A stretch of DNA of 64,000 nt from Pseudomonas sp. (GCF_030150285.1 NZ_JASLGE010000037.1:48773-112772), one strand, 5' to 3'; numbered from the stretch's first letter, positions 52,676-62,262 are shown. A program made the numbers and translations. The notes: a model not told the origin generated them from the letters alone.

Positions 52676-54195
52676 CCGACCTGTCCGGTAAACCCAATGC
52701 CAAGCCTGCCCCCCCCACCACGCTGTTTTTGTTTGGGGCCCACGGCGATCTGGTCAAGCGCCTGTTGATGCCAGCGCTGTACAACTTGAGCCGGGACGGT
52801 TTGCTGGATGATGGCTTGCGCATTGTGGGCGTCGACCACAATGAGATCAGTGATGAAGGGTTTGCCAAAAAGCTGGAAGACTTTATTCGCACTGAAGCGG
52901 CCAGCAAAGTGGATCGCCATGATGGCCAGCGCGTGAGTGCCGATGTGTGGGCCGCGCTCGCGAAAAACATCAGTTATGTACAGGGCGACTTTCTGGATGA
53001 CAGCACCTATGCGGCGCTGGAGCAGAAGATTATCGCCAGTGGCACGGGTAACGCGGTGTTCTACCTGGCCACTGCCCCACGCTTTTTCAGCGAAGTGGTG
53101 CAGCGCCTGGGTGCCAGCGGGCTGCTCAAGGAAACCCCGCAAGCCTTTCGCCGGGTGGTGATTGAGAAACCGTTCGGCACCGACCTCGACACCGCTCAAA
53201 CCTTGAATGCGTGCCTGTTGAGCGTGATGAGCGAAAAACAGATCTATCGGATCGATCATTACCTGGGCAAGGAAACAGTCCAGAATATTTTGGTCAGTCG
53301 CTTCTCCAATGGGCTTTTTGAAGCCTTCTGGAATAACCATTACATTGACCATGTGCAGATCACAGCGGCTGAAACCGTTGGGGTCGAGACGCGTGGCAGC
53401 TTTTACGAGCACACCGGTGCCTTGCGCGACATGTTGCCCAACCATTTGTTTCAGTTGCTGGCGATGGTGGCCATGGAGCCTCCGGCAGCCTTTGGTGCCG
53501 ATGCCGTCAGGGGCGAAAAGGCCAAGGTCATCGGTGCCATTCGCCCGTGGTCAAAGGCTGACGCGCTAAAAAATTCGGTACGCGGGCAGTACACCGCGGG
53601 TGAGTCGGGTGGCAAGTCGGTGGTGGGTTACCGCGAAGAAAACAACGTAGCCGCCGACAGCAACACTGAGACGTTTGTTGCGCTTAAGGTCATGATCGAC
53701 AACTGGCGCTGGGTCGGTGTGCCGTTTTATTTGCGTACCGGCAAACGCATGAGCGCACGGGATACCGAGATCGCTATTTGTTTTAAGCCGGCCCCTTATG
53801 CCCAGTTCCGTGACACCGAAGTCGAGCGACTACAACCGAACTATTTGCGTATCCAGATCCAGCCCAATGAAGGGATGTGGTTTGATTTGCAGGCAAAACG
53901 TCCGGGGCCGGGGCTTAAAATGGCTAATATCGAGTTGGGTTTCGCCTACAAGGACTTCTTCGAAATGCAGCCTTCGACGGGCTACGAAACGTTGATTTAC
54001 GATTGCCTGACCGGCGATCAGACGTTGTTTCAGCGTGCCGACAATATTGAAAACGGTTGGCGCGGCGTGCAGCCGTTTCTGGATGCCTGGCGTGAACACT
54101 GTGATGTTCAACCCTATAAAGCCGGTGAGGACGGGCCGCAAGCGGCAAAAGACCTGATGGCCCGCGATGGTCGCGTGTGGCTGAACATCGGATGA
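52672..54195 (+). CDS. zwf: Glucose-6-phosphate 1-dehydrogenase
   Basis: A 507-residue enzyme that oxidises glucose 6-phosphate to 6-phosphogluconolactone, feeding both the Entner-Doudoroff and pentose phosphate routes. The nucleotide motif FGAHGDLVKRLLMPALYNL, catalytic RIDHYLGKETVQN and VIEKPFGTDL are all present. It is translationally coupled to gnd upstream and to a HAD phosphatase downstream. Pseudomonads usually have another zwf next to edd/glk/hexR; this linked gnd-zwf copy would be a paralogue. Confidence 0.95.
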   Translation: MTDLSGKPNAKPAPPTTLFLFGAHGDLVKRLLMPALYNLSRDGLLDDGLRIVGVDHNEISDEGFAKKLEDFIRTEAASKVDRHDGQRVSADVWAALAKNISYVQGDFLDDSTYAALEQKIIASGTGNAVFYLATAPRFFSEVVQRLGASGLLKETPQAFRRVVIEKPFGTDLDTAQTLNACLLSVMSEKQIYRIDHYLGKETVQNILVSRFSNGLFEAFWNNHYIDHVQITAAETVGVETRGSFYEHTGALRDMLPNHLFQLLAMVAMEPPAAFGADAVRGEKAKVIGAIRPWSKADALKNSVRGQYTAGESGGKSVVGYREENNVAADSNTETFVALKVMIDNWRWVGVPFYLRTGKRMSARDTEIAICFKPAPYAQFRDTEVERLQPNYLRIQIQPNEGMWFDLQAKRPGPGLKMANIELGFAYKDFFEMQPSTGYETLIYDCLTGDQTLFQRADNIENGWRGVQPFLDAWREHCDVQPYKAGEDGPQAAKDLMARDGRVWLNIG

Positions 54196-55025
54196 GCGAA
54201 GCCACGAGTGAGCCGATAGCGCTGGTGCTGTGTGACCTGGACGGCACTTTGCTGATGCCGGATCATCGCATCAGTGCGGGTAACCTGGCGGCGGTCAAAG
54301 CGCTGCAAACGGCAGGTGTGCACTTCACCCTCGCCAGCGGTCGTCCGCCCAGAGCCATGCGGCCGCTGGCTGATGAGTTGGGAATCACCCTGCCCATCGC
54401 CGGGCTCAATGGCGCGATTGTGCTTGATGCCGATGGGCGTGAACTGCAATCGTACCCGTTGCCGCTGCAAGCGGTGCACATCACCTTGGACCTGTTGACG
54501 CAGCACGACGTGGAAATCTGGCTGTTTACAGGCGATTTATGGTTGCTGTGCGATCCTGACAAGCCAATGGTGGCACAGGAGCAAGCGGGGCTGGGGTATC
54601 CGCCGCAGGTGGTTACCCGCTTCGAACCGTATTTGCAGCGGGTGCATAAAATAGTGGCGGCCAGCCGTAATGCCGCGCTCTTGGTTGACCTGGAGCAGCA
54701 GTTACAGCCGCTACTGTGCGGGTTGGCGCTGGCCAGCCGGTCGCAGGCCTGTTACCTGGACGTGACGGCGCTGCGCGCCAACAAAGGGGAAGCCCTTGTG
54801 ACTCTGGCCGAGCGCCTGAAGGTGCCTTTGGCCCGGACGCTGGCCGTCGGGGATGGTGGCAATGACCCGGCGATGTTCAAGCTCGCCGGTGTTTCGGTGG
54901 CAATGGGGCACGCCGAGGCGCTGGTGCGAGAACAGGCTGCTCATGTGACGGGAACCAACCTCGAAGACGGTGTAGCGCAGGCCATTGAGCGTTTTATCCT
55001 GCAGCCTGGAAAGATACAGGGGTAG
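54192..55025 (+). CDS. HAD-superfamily Cof-type sugar phosphatase
   Basis: A 277-residue class IIB HAD hydrolase. Motif I is VLCDLDGTLL; motif II LASGRPPRAM; motif IV AVGDGGNDPAMFKLAGVSVAM. Cof-type enzymes dephosphorylate sugar phosphates and other small metabolites. ATG 54192 overlaps the zwf stop (ATGA), which places it third in the gnd-zwf operon and suggests a sugar-phosphate housekeeping role. Confidence 0.88.
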   Translation: MSEATSEPIALVLCDLDGTLLMPDHRISAGNLAAVKALQTAGVHFTLASGRPPRAMRPLADELGITLPIAGLNGAIVLDADGRELQSYPLPLQAVHITLDLLTQHDVEIWLFTGDLWLLCDPDKPMVAQEQAGLGYPPQVVTRFEPYLQRVHKIVAASRNAALLVDLEQQLQPLLCGLALASRSQACYLDVTALRANKGEALVTLAERLKVPLARTLAVGDGGNDPAMFKLAGVSVAMGHAEALVREQAAHVTGTNLEDGVAQAIERFILQPGKIQG

Positions 55026-55134
55026 GCCGTTTTGTCCTGATTTTGGCGCAAACACGGCCTGCTGCGTGTCTGTTGTGCTTGTTATAGTCCATCGATCATT
55101 GATTGGCGGCAGCGCCCTACACAGGATTGGAATC

Positions 55135-55947
55135 ATGTCCGAGTACCAGGCTTTTCAGGTTGAAGTAAAGGGCAGCATTGCCCATGTGCAGATCAATCGA
55201 CCTGAAAAGGTCAATGCGATGAGCGCGGCGTTCTGGACCGAGATTGTCGAGATCTTCCGCTGGGTCGACGACACTGACGCTGTGCGGGTGGTGGTGCTTA
55301 GCGGTGCCGGAAAGCATTTCTCTGCAGGCATTGACCTGATGTTGCTCGCCTCGGTCGCCAATGAAATGGGCAAGGACGTCGGCCGAAATGCCCGTTTGCT
55401 GCGGCGCAAGATCTTGCAGATGCAGGCGTCGTTTAATGCGGTTGATCAATGCCGCAAACCGGTGCTGGCTGCCATTCAGGGCTATTGCCTGGGCGGGGCC
55501 ATAGATTTGATCGCCGCGTGTGACATGCGCTACGCCGCTGAAGATGCGCAGTTCTCGATCAAGGAAATCGATATGGGCATGGCCGCAGATGTGGGAACGT
55601 TGCAACGTCTACCGCGGATTATCGGTGACGGCATGCTGCGTGAGCTGGCGTATACCGGGCGTAGCGTGTCTTCGCAGGAGGCTTTGGGCATAGGCCTGGT
55701 CAATCGCGTCTACAGCGACCATGACACATTGCTTGAAGGCGTCATGGCGATTGCCGGTGAGATCGCCGCTAAATCCCCGATTGCCATTGAAGGCACCAAA
55801 CGGATGATCAGTTACATGCGCGATCACACCGTGGCGGATGGTTTAGAGTATGTGGCGACGTGGAATGCGGCGATGTTGCAATCCAGCGATCTGCGAGTTG
55901 CCATGACGGCGCACATGACCAAAAAGACCCCTGAATTTCTCGACTGA
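55135..55947 (+). CDS. Delta3,5-delta2,4-dienoyl-CoA isomerase-like crotonase
   Basis: A 270-residue crotonase-fold enzyme. The motifs GAGKHFSAGIDLMLL and GYCLGGAIDLIAACDMRYA form the oxyanion hole; KEIDMGMAADVGTLQRLPR is very close to the mammalian ECH1 dienoyl-CoA isomerase and carries its catalytic acids. It would help beta-oxidation of odd-position unsaturated fatty acids. ATG 55135 follows AGGA. It is separated from the preceding operon by 109 bases and is followed by nudC. Confidence 0.86.
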   Translation: MSEYQAFQVEVKGSIAHVQINRPEKVNAMSAAFWTEIVEIFRWVDDTDAVRVVVLSGAGKHFSAGIDLMLLASVANEMGKDVGRNARLLRRKILQMQASFNAVDQCRKPVLAAIQGYCLGGAIDLIAACDMRYAAEDAQFSIKEIDMGMAADVGTLQRLPRIIGDGMLRELAYTGRSVSSQEALGIGLVNRVYSDHDTLLEGVMAIAGEIAAKSPIAIEGTKRMISYMRDHTVADGLEYVATWNAAMLQSSDLRVAMTAHMTKKTPEFLD

Positions 55948-55992
55948 CGCGTGACTCGCGTTGGTCATCAACCCCTGACCAAGGAACGATCC

Positions 55993-56823
55993 ATGACACC
56001 GCGTTGGACCACGGCAGTACTGGACACAGAGCTTACTGGCGGCTGGGCCGTGGCTCGCGGGCCGGACGGTTTTTTGCTTGACGACAATGGCCCGCTGTTT
56101 GCGCGTGAATGGCTTAAGCGACAGAATTTACCCGTGCTGGCAGAACATGGCATTGGGCATCTGGACGGTGAACCTGTGTACCTGCTGGAACTGAGCGGGC
56201 CGGCGCAGCTTTCAGGTTGTCGTTGGCAGGGGCTGCGGGCCTTTATGCTGGAGGGCGATCACACGCTCTACAAGGTGCTTGGCTATGCCGCGCAAATCGG
56301 CACGTGGGCGCGAGAACATCGTTTCTGCGGCAGCTGTGGGCAGGCGATGACGCAGGTGCCAAAGGAGCGCGCGATGTACTGCGTGGCGTGTGATTTGCGC
56401 AGTTACCCGCGTATTTCACCCAGCATGATTGTGTTGATTACCCGAGGCGATGAAGTGCTGCTGGCGCGCTCGCCGCGTTTTGTCACGGGTGTGTACAGCA
56501 CGCTGGCGGGGTTCGCCGAACCCGGTGAATCGGCTGAGGATTGCCTGATTCGTGAGGTGCGTGAGGAGGTGCAGCTTGAGGTTAAAAACATCCAATATGT
56601 GGGGAGCCAGTGCTGGCCATTCCCACACTCGATGATGCTGGGTTTTCATGCGCAGTACGCGGGGGGAGATATCGTGCCCCAAGTCGACGAGATAGAAGAT
56701 GCGCAGTGGTTCAGTGTGCACAACTTGCCGCCGTTGCCGGCATCGCGCTCAATTGCGCGCTACCTGATCGACCTGTATGTGGCGCGGCGCTTAGGCTTGG
56801 CCGAACCAGTGCTGCCAGGCTAG
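55993..56823 (+). CDS. nudC: NADH pyrophosphatase / NAD-cap decapping Nudix enzyme
   Basis: A 276-residue NudC. The zinc ribbon is CGSCG ... CVACD (about residues 113-135). The Nudix box is GFAEPGESAEDCLIREVREE, and the NudC-specific motif appears as SQCWPFPHSMMLGF, with Cys where Pro is usual. NudC hydrolyses NADH and removes NAD caps from RNA. AAGGAA precedes ATG 55993. Its last 33 bases overlap the 3' end of the convergent permease gene. Confidence 0.92.
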   Translation: MTPRWTTAVLDTELTGGWAVARGPDGFLLDDNGPLFAREWLKRQNLPVLAEHGIGHLDGEPVYLLELSGPAQLSGCRWQGLRAFMLEGDHTLYKVLGYAAQIGTWAREHRFCGSCGQAMTQVPKERAMYCVACDLRSYPRISPSMIVLITRGDEVLLARSPRFVTGVYSTLAGFAEPGESAEDCLIREVREEVQLEVKNIQYVGSQCWPFPHSMMLGFHAQYAGGDIVPQVDEIEDAQWFSVHNLPPLPASRSIARYLIDLYVARRLGLAEPVLPG

Positions 56824-57570
56824 GCGCACGGTCAGCCCAAGCACCACGGTGATAAATACCGGACGAATGAATTTGGCCCCGCCGCTGATAGCGCTGCGGG
56901 CGCCAAAGAAAGCCCCCACCATGACGGCCAGGCCCATGGTGATGCCGATCACCCAGTCAACGTGCCCCGAGAAGATAAACACCGACAGCGCCGCAATGTT
57001 GCTGACGAAGTTCATGCTGCGGGCCACACCGCTCGCTTTAACCAGATCAATGGGGTAGAGCAGCATGCTGCTGACTGTCCAGAACGCGCCAGTTCCAGGG
57101 CCTGCCACGCCATCGTAAAACCCCAGGCTAAACCCTTGCGGCAACTGCCACTTCTTTTTGATCGGGGCATCGTTGTCGATAGGCGTTTTTGGCGTGCCAC
57201 CAAACAGTAGATACAAGCCGCAGGCAAATACAATCACCGGGAGCATTTTGTTCAGCCATTCAGCGGGCATGTAATGGGCCACAATGGCACCAATCAGTGC
57301 GCCAGCGAGGGTGCCGAAGACGGCCAGTTTCCACTCGCGGGGGTGGAACAGCTTGCGCCTGTAAAAAGTAAAACTGGCGACTGCCGAGCCGAAAGTGGCA
57401 CTCAGTTTGTTGGTACCCAGTACGAGGTGTGGGGGTAATCCGGCTGTCAGCAACGCTGGAGTGGTAAGCAGGCCACCACCACCGGCAATCGCGTCGATAA
57501 AGCCCGCCACAAAGGCAACGGCAGCCAGGATGGCGAGGGTGGTCAAATCTACGCTGAGTTCGAAAGGCAT
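56791..57570 (-). CDS. TauE/SafE-family membrane permease
   Basis: A 259-residue membrane protein with seven to eight hydrophobic helices. The family signature FIDAIAGGGGLLTTPALL is in the first helix region, with LGTNKLSATFGSAVASF and GFYDGVAGPGTGAFW later, as in YfcA. Members export sulfite, sulfoacetate or related anions; the substrate here is unknown. Its coding 3' end overlaps nudC convergently by 33 bases. Confidence 0.88.
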   Translation of the reverse strand: MPFELSVDLTTLAILAAVAFVAGFIDAIAGGGGLLTTPALLTAGLPPHLVLGTNKLSATFGSAVASFTFYRRKLFHPREWKLAVFGTLAGALIGAIVAHYMPAEWLNKMLPVIVFACGLYLLFGGTPKTPIDNDAPIKKKWQLPQGFSLGFYDGVAGPGTGAFWTVSSMLLYPIDLVKASGVARSMNFVSNIAALSVFIFSGHVDWVIGITMGLAVMVGAFFGARSAISGGAKFIRPVFITVVLGLTVRLAWQHWFGQA

Positions 57571-57757
57571 GGGATCGACTTAATTCGGCAGGACGTACAG
57601 CGCTGACGCGCAGGAAGGACGTCATCTTACCGATAACAGCGAACAGCAGCGATAGGCCTTTACGATGTACGGGTGTGATCCCGCTAACCGACGATTAGCC
57701 CTAAGTGCTGGTTAGTACCAGAGCATTGGCGTTGCAAGGAGGATCAAGGCATACGGT

Positions 57758-58828
57758 TCAGGCTTCATGCTTGCGAGCGTTCACCGACAGTGCGCCAAGC
57801 TTGATCAGGCGGGTACGTGTGACATTGCGGCTCAAACCCAGCAGCTTTGCCGTGTGTACCTGATTGTGATGGCAGAACTCATAAGCCGCCCGCAACAGGC
57901 TGTCTTCTACGGTTTCGTGCAAGGCCCCCGGCTCTTCTTCGAACAGTTTACGAAAGGCGCTCTGCAGCAGCGCTTGACTGGTGTCCGAATGCTTGTGTTG
58001 TGTCGATGGGGGAGTGCGGCGCTGGCGCGATTGCGATAGGCGCAAGTCTTGAGCGGTTATCGTTTGGTTACGGCACAACAGCAGGCTGTGATGAATAACG
58101 TTTTCCAACTCACGGATATTGCCTTGCCACGCGTGTTGTTCGAGCACTTCTTCGGCGCTGGCACTTAATGTGGTGGGCCCATGTTGCAGCCTTTGCCGAT
58201 AGGTTTGAAGGAAATGCCTCGCCAGCGGCAGGATATCCCCTGGGCGATCACGCAATGGGTGCAGCACCAAGCTGACGACATTCAAGCGGTAGTACAGGTC
58301 CTCACGAAAATGCCCGGCATCAATGGCCTGCTCCAAGTTCACGTTGGTGGCGGCCAGCACACGAACATTGATCCGCGTGCTTTTGCGCGAGCCGAGCCTT
58401 ACCACCTCTTGCTCTTGCAGAACGCGTAACAATTTCACCTGGATGGCGAGCGGCAAATCACCAATTTCATCCAGAAACAACGTACCGCCATCAGCCTCTT
58501 CAAACCAGCCGCCCTTGGCGGCCAGTGCCCCCGTAAAAGCGCCTTTTTCATGGCCAAACAACTCGGCTTCAACAAGCGATTCGGCGAATGCACCGCAATT
58601 GACGGCAACGAAGGGTTGATGATGACGGTGACTGAGTTGGTGAATATGTCGCGCAACCAGTTCCTTGCCTGTGCCGGTTTCACCCATGACCAGCACGCTT
58701 GCATCGCTGGGGGCAATCTGTTTCAGGTGCGCTAGCAGCGCCTTGGAGGAGGGGTCTTCGAATACTTGGGCGGTCGCCCGTATAGACGTGGCGAGCGCTG
58801 GAGTGGCCGGCAATGTCAAAAGCTGCAT
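57758..58828 (-). CDS. Sigma54-dependent activator without sensory domain, SfnR-like
   Basis: A 356-residue bacterial enhancer-binding protein. The AAA+ domain starts almost at the N-terminus: Walker A GETGTGKELVARHIH, sigma54-contacting loop KGAFTGALA, Walker B GGTLFLDEIGDLP, and REDLYYRLNVV. A Fis-type HTH closes the protein (VHTAKLLGLSRNVTRTRL). The lack of a receiver or ligand domain resembles SfnR, which activates organosulfur genes and is controlled by its own level through CysB. That role is inference; the neighbours (cysteine desulfurase) fit a sulfur theme. A promoter is seen upstream (58882-58910). Confidence 0.82.
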   Translation of the reverse strand: MQLLTLPATPALATSIRATAQVFEDPSSKALLAHLKQIAPSDASVLVMGETGTGKELVARHIHQLSHRHHQPFVAVNCGAFAESLVEAELFGHEKGAFTGALAAKGGWFEEADGGTLFLDEIGDLPLAIQVKLLRVLQEQEVVRLGSRKSTRINVRVLAATNVNLEQAIDAGHFREDLYYRLNVVSLVLHPLRDRPGDILPLARHFLQTYRQRLQHGPTTLSASAEEVLEQHAWQGNIRELENVIHHSLLLCRNQTITAQDLRLSQSRQRRTPPSTQHKHSDTSQALLQSAFRKLFEEEPGALHETVEDSLLRAAYEFCHHNQVHTAKLLGLSRNVTRTRLIKLGALSVNARKHEA

Positions 58829-59161
58829 GGACAGCTCCTTTTAGCGGAGGCTCTGCCCACAAAAGGAAAGCCGAAGGCTGCTTTATAATGTGATTTTGTT
58901 ATTCCGTAAACTAACCTAATTCCATATTTATATATCCTTATGATATATAAGGCTTGCGCGAAGCGGCATTTCTAGCGCTTTATAGCGCCATGTATTCACC
59001 TGTTGCAGGGATTTGGGAATCCTCCTACATCTTTTCTTGAGGGTGACTCTTTTTTCATCTGGCTCGATCGGTTATTTCTAATCGCCACACCTCTAATGTG
59101 GCTTCACTTTTCTGGCATCAGGCGCTGCCTGATTCCGGATTATGCTCAGCGGGTTTTTACG
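58829..59161. other. A/T-rich intergenic region between divergent sulfur-linked genes
   Basis: There is no gene here. A promoter for the activator is visible on the minus strand: -35 TTTACG (58910-58905), 17-base spacer, -10 TATAAA (58887-58882). Just upstream is a strongly A/T-rich block (58919-58952) with the near-palindrome TATATCCTTATGATATATA, similar to CysB-controlled sulfur-starvation promoters as I know them. A possible TGGCAT...GCTGC element near 59115 is one base out of register for sigma54. Confidence 0.55.
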
Positions 59162-60337
59162 ATGAACAAACGACCTCTTTATTTTGATTACGCTGCCACC
59201 ACGCCTGTGGATGCCCGTGTCATTCAGGTGATGGTCGATTACCTGGGTTTTGAAGGGCATTTTGGCAATCCGGCGTCGGGGTCCCATGTTTTTGGTCAAC
59301 ACGCCCGGCAGGCAGTCGAACTGGCCCGTGAGCAGGTCGCACAATTGATCAGGGCGAGGCCGGATCAAATCATCTGGACATCCGGTGCGACCGAGTCCAA
59401 CAACCTTGCGCTCAAGGGCGTGGCGCAGGCAGTAGGCCAGACAGGCGGGCATATCATTACCAGCCAGATTGAGCATAAGGCCGTACTCGATACGGCACGC
59501 TTTTTAGAGCAATCCGGCATTGAAGTGACCTATCTGGCCCCTGATGAAGCCGGCCTGATAAGCGCTGAACAAGTGAGTTCGGCACTACGCCAGGACACGC
59601 TGCTGGTCTCGTTGATGCTGGTCAACAATGAGCTGGGAACGGTGAATGACATTCCGGGCATTGGGCAACGGGTTCGTGAGCATGGTGCCCTGTTTCATGT
59701 GGATGCAGCGCAAGGGGCTGGCAAATGTGTCATTGACCTCGGTGAATGGGCTGTGGACCTCATGTCCTTTTCCGGGCACAAGGTGTATGGCCCAAAAGGG
59801 ATTGGCGCATTGTATGTAGGCGAGCGGGCGCGGGACCGTTTGCAGGCACAAATTCACGGTGGTGGGCATGAGTCAGGGTTGCGTTCCGGTACGTTGGCGA
59901 CGCATCAGATTGCTGGCATGGGGGCTGCTTTTGCAGTCGCCAGTGAGTCCTTTGGCTCAGAGCTTGAACATATTCGTGTACTGCGCCAGCGTTTGCTGGA
60001 TCAATTGGTGGATATACCCGGGCTGCAGATCAATGGTTGTCCGGCTCAGCGTATTCCTCATACCTTGAGCCTTACGTTCGGCGAAGGGCATTTTGACAGT
60101 GGGGTGCTGAGCAACGCTCTGGCCTACTCGGCCACGTCAGCGTGTAATTCAGCCAGCAAGACGCCGTCTCATGTGCTGCTGGCGCTGGGGCACGATGCGC
60201 ATAAAGCAGGGCGTACCATTCGTTTGAGTCTTGGGCGTTTTACTCGTGAACAAGACATTGATGCTGCTGCAAGGGCGATCCAATCTGCAGTCGCGGCACC
60301 GGCACCCTTTTGGGCGTTGTCCAGTGTTGATAGCTGA
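59162..60337 (+). CDS. IscS/NifS-like cysteine desulfurase
   Basis: A 391-residue class V PLP enzyme. The N-terminus YFDYAATTPVD, PLP lysine in SFSGHKVYGPKG and ATESNNLALKG are typical. The active cysteine is in SACNSASKTPSHVL, matching the IscS loop SACTSAS. It lacks the isc neighbours (iscR, iscU, hscAB), so it is a second, stand-alone paralogue. ATG 59162 (MNKRPLYFDY) gives the family length; the open frame continues upstream. It is followed after 48 bases by an aminopeptidase P gene and is divergent from an SfnR-like activator; release of sulfur from cysteine-containing compounds is a plausible role. Confidence 0.87.
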   Translation: MNKRPLYFDYAATTPVDARVIQVMVDYLGFEGHFGNPASGSHVFGQHARQAVELAREQVAQLIRARPDQIIWTSGATESNNLALKGVAQAVGQTGGHIITSQIEHKAVLDTARFLEQSGIEVTYLAPDEAGLISAEQVSSALRQDTLLVSLMLVNNELGTVNDIPGIGQRVREHGALFHVDAAQGAGKCVIDLGEWAVDLMSFSGHKVYGPKGIGALYVGERARDRLQAQIHGGGHESGLRSGTLATHQIAGMGAAFAVASESFGSELEHIRVLRQRLLDQLVDIPGLQINGCPAQRIPHTLSLTFGEGHFDSGVLSNALAYSATSACNSASKTPSHVLLALGHDAHKAGRTIRLSLGRFTREQDIDAAARAIQSAVAAPAPFWALSSVDS

Positions 60338-60385
60338 TTCATTATCAGCCACGGATAAAAACATTCGTGGCAAGCAGGAGGCGGG

Positions 60386-62206
60386 ATGAATACCCAGTTG
60401 TTGAGCAGCGAGCTGGTAGTGCAGCGCTTGGCCCGCACGCGTGCGCAGATGAATCAGAACGGCATCTATGTGTTGCTGGTGCCTTCTTCCGACCCCCATC
60501 TTTCAGAGTACCTGCCGGCGTATTGGCAGGGAAGGCAATGGCTTTCAGGTTTCTATGGGTCAGTCGGGACATTGGTTGTGACGCCGGACTACGCTGGGTT
60601 ATGGGTGGACAGCCGCTACTGGGAACAGGCAACCAAAGAGTTGGCGGGCAGCACCATAGCGTTGGTTAAATTACTGTCGGGTAAGCCTGGCCCTTTGGAG
60701 TGGCTGGCTGAACAGGTACCTCAAGGTGCGACCGTTGCGGTTGATGGCGCGGTGTTTGCCTTGGCCTCGTACCGAACGTTAGACGCCAGGCTCAAAGAGC
60801 GTGGCGCTGTTTTGCGCACGGATCTCGACCTCCTGGGGCTGGTTTGGGATAATCGGCCTGCGCTTCCGGCCCAGGCGGTCTATGAGCATTTGCCACCACA
60901 GGCAACAGTGAGCCGTATCGATAAGCTGGCCGAGCTACGCGAAACGCTGAAACAGCGCGGCGCGGATGCACATTTTATTGCAACCCTGGATGACATCGCC
61001 TGGTTGTTCAACCTTCGCGGTTCTGATGTGTCCTTCAATCCTGTATTTGTTTCGTTTGCACTGATCGAGCCTGAGCAAGCCACTGTCTTTGTCGATCTCA
61101 ACAAAGTCAGCGATGGACTGCGAGCGGTGTTGCAGCATGACGGGGTTGAACTGCGTGACTACACCGAAGTGAATGCCGCCTTGGCCGCATTACCGGCATC
61201 GACCCGGCTGTTGCTGGACCCTGCGCGAGTTACCTGCGGGCTGCTCAGTCATCTTCAGCGCGAAGTGACGTGGGTTGAAGGGGTGAACCCGACGACATTG
61301 GCCAAGTCCCGGAAGAGCCTTGATGACGCTTTTTATATCCGTGAAGCGATGGAGCAGGATGGCGCTGCACTCTGTGAATTTTTTGCCTGGCTGGAAACGG
61401 CCATGGGGCGTGAGCACATCACGGAACTGACCATCGATGAGCGATTGAGTGCTGAGCGGGCACGGCGGCCGGGTTTCGTTTCTTTGAGCTTCAATACGAT
61501 TGCAGCCTTCAATGCCAATGGTGCAATGCCGCATTACCATGCGACCGAGCAGGCGCATGCGGTGATCGAAGGGAATGGACTGTTGCTGATCGATTCGGGA
61601 GGTCAGTATTTGGGTGGAACAACCGATATCACGCGCATGGTTCCAGTCGGTACGCCGACTGTCGAGCAAAAGCACGATTGTACGCGTGTGTTGAAAGGTG
61701 TGATTGCCTTGTCCAGAGCGCAATTCCCCACAGGCATTCTCTCACCGTTGCTGGATTCAATTGCTAGGGCACCTCTCTGGGCTGAGGGTGTCGATTACGG
61801 GCACGGTACAGGCCACGGTGTTGGTTACTTTCTGAATGTGCATGAAGGGCCTCAGGTAATTGCCTACCAGGCATCACCCGCGCCGCAGACCGCTATGCAG
61901 CCCGGCATGATTACGTCAATTGAGCCGGGAACCTATCGTCCAGGGCGCTGGGGAGTGCGAATCGAGAACCTGGTGTTGAATCGAGAGGCTGAGGGGTCGG
62001 AGTTCGGGAGTTTCTTGAGGTTTGAAACGCTGACCTTGTGCCCGATTGATACCCGCTGTTTGGAGGCGTCACTGCTAACGCACGATGAGCTGGATTGGCT
62101 GGATACCTACCACGTTGAGGTTTTTGACCGCTTGAGTCCTCTGCTTGAAGGGGATGCTCTGGCTTGGTTGAAGGCCAGAACAGAGCCATTTTCAAGCGTG
62201 GTTTAA
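60386..62206 (+). CDS. Xaa-Pro aminopeptidase (M24B family)
   Basis: A 606-residue metallopeptidase of the long APP1-type. Two creatinase-like N-domains (about 1-310) precede the pita-bread catalytic domain. The five metal ligands can be placed: LLIDSGGQYLGGTTDITR (two Asp), GHGTGHGVGYFLNVHEGP (His), TSIEPGTYR and VRIENLVLN (two Glu). A C-terminal extension (TLTLCPIDTRCLEASLLT) is typical. It removes an N-terminal residue before proline. CAGGAGG precedes ATG. Probably co-transcribed with the desulfurase gene upstream. Confidence 0.93.
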   Translation: MNTQLLSSELVVQRLARTRAQMNQNGIYVLLVPSSDPHLSEYLPAYWQGRQWLSGFYGSVGTLVVTPDYAGLWVDSRYWEQATKELAGSTIALVKLLSGKPGPLEWLAEQVPQGATVAVDGAVFALASYRTLDARLKERGAVLRTDLDLLGLVWDNRPALPAQAVYEHLPPQATVSRIDKLAELRETLKQRGADAHFIATLDDIAWLFNLRGSDVSFNPVFVSFALIEPEQATVFVDLNKVSDGLRAVLQHDGVELRDYTEVNAALAALPASTRLLLDPARVTCGLLSHLQREVTWVEGVNPTTLAKSRKSLDDAFYIREAMEQDGAALCEFFAWLETAMGREHITELTIDERLSAERARRPGFVSLSFNTIAAFNANGAMPHYHATEQAHAVIEGNGLLLIDSGGQYLGGTTDITRMVPVGTPTVEQKHDCTRVLKGVIALSRAQFPTGILSPLLDSIARAPLWAEGVDYGHGTGHGVGYFLNVHEGPQVIAYQASPAPQTAMQPGMITSIEPGTYRPGRWGVRIENLVLNREAEGSEFGSFLRFETLTLCPIDTRCLEASLLTHDELDWLDTYHVEVFDRLSPLLEGDALAWLKARTEPFSSVV

Positions 62207-62262
62207 CTCTGCTGCGTCGCACCTGTGGGCTGTTCACGGTGCGGCGAAAGCGTTGAATGCCT

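Noticed and set aside
59112..59130. Sigma54-like TGGCAT...GCTGC upstream of the cysteine desulfurase
   Set aside because: The spacing of the GG and GC elements is one base off the required 12, so it is not claimed as a promoter.
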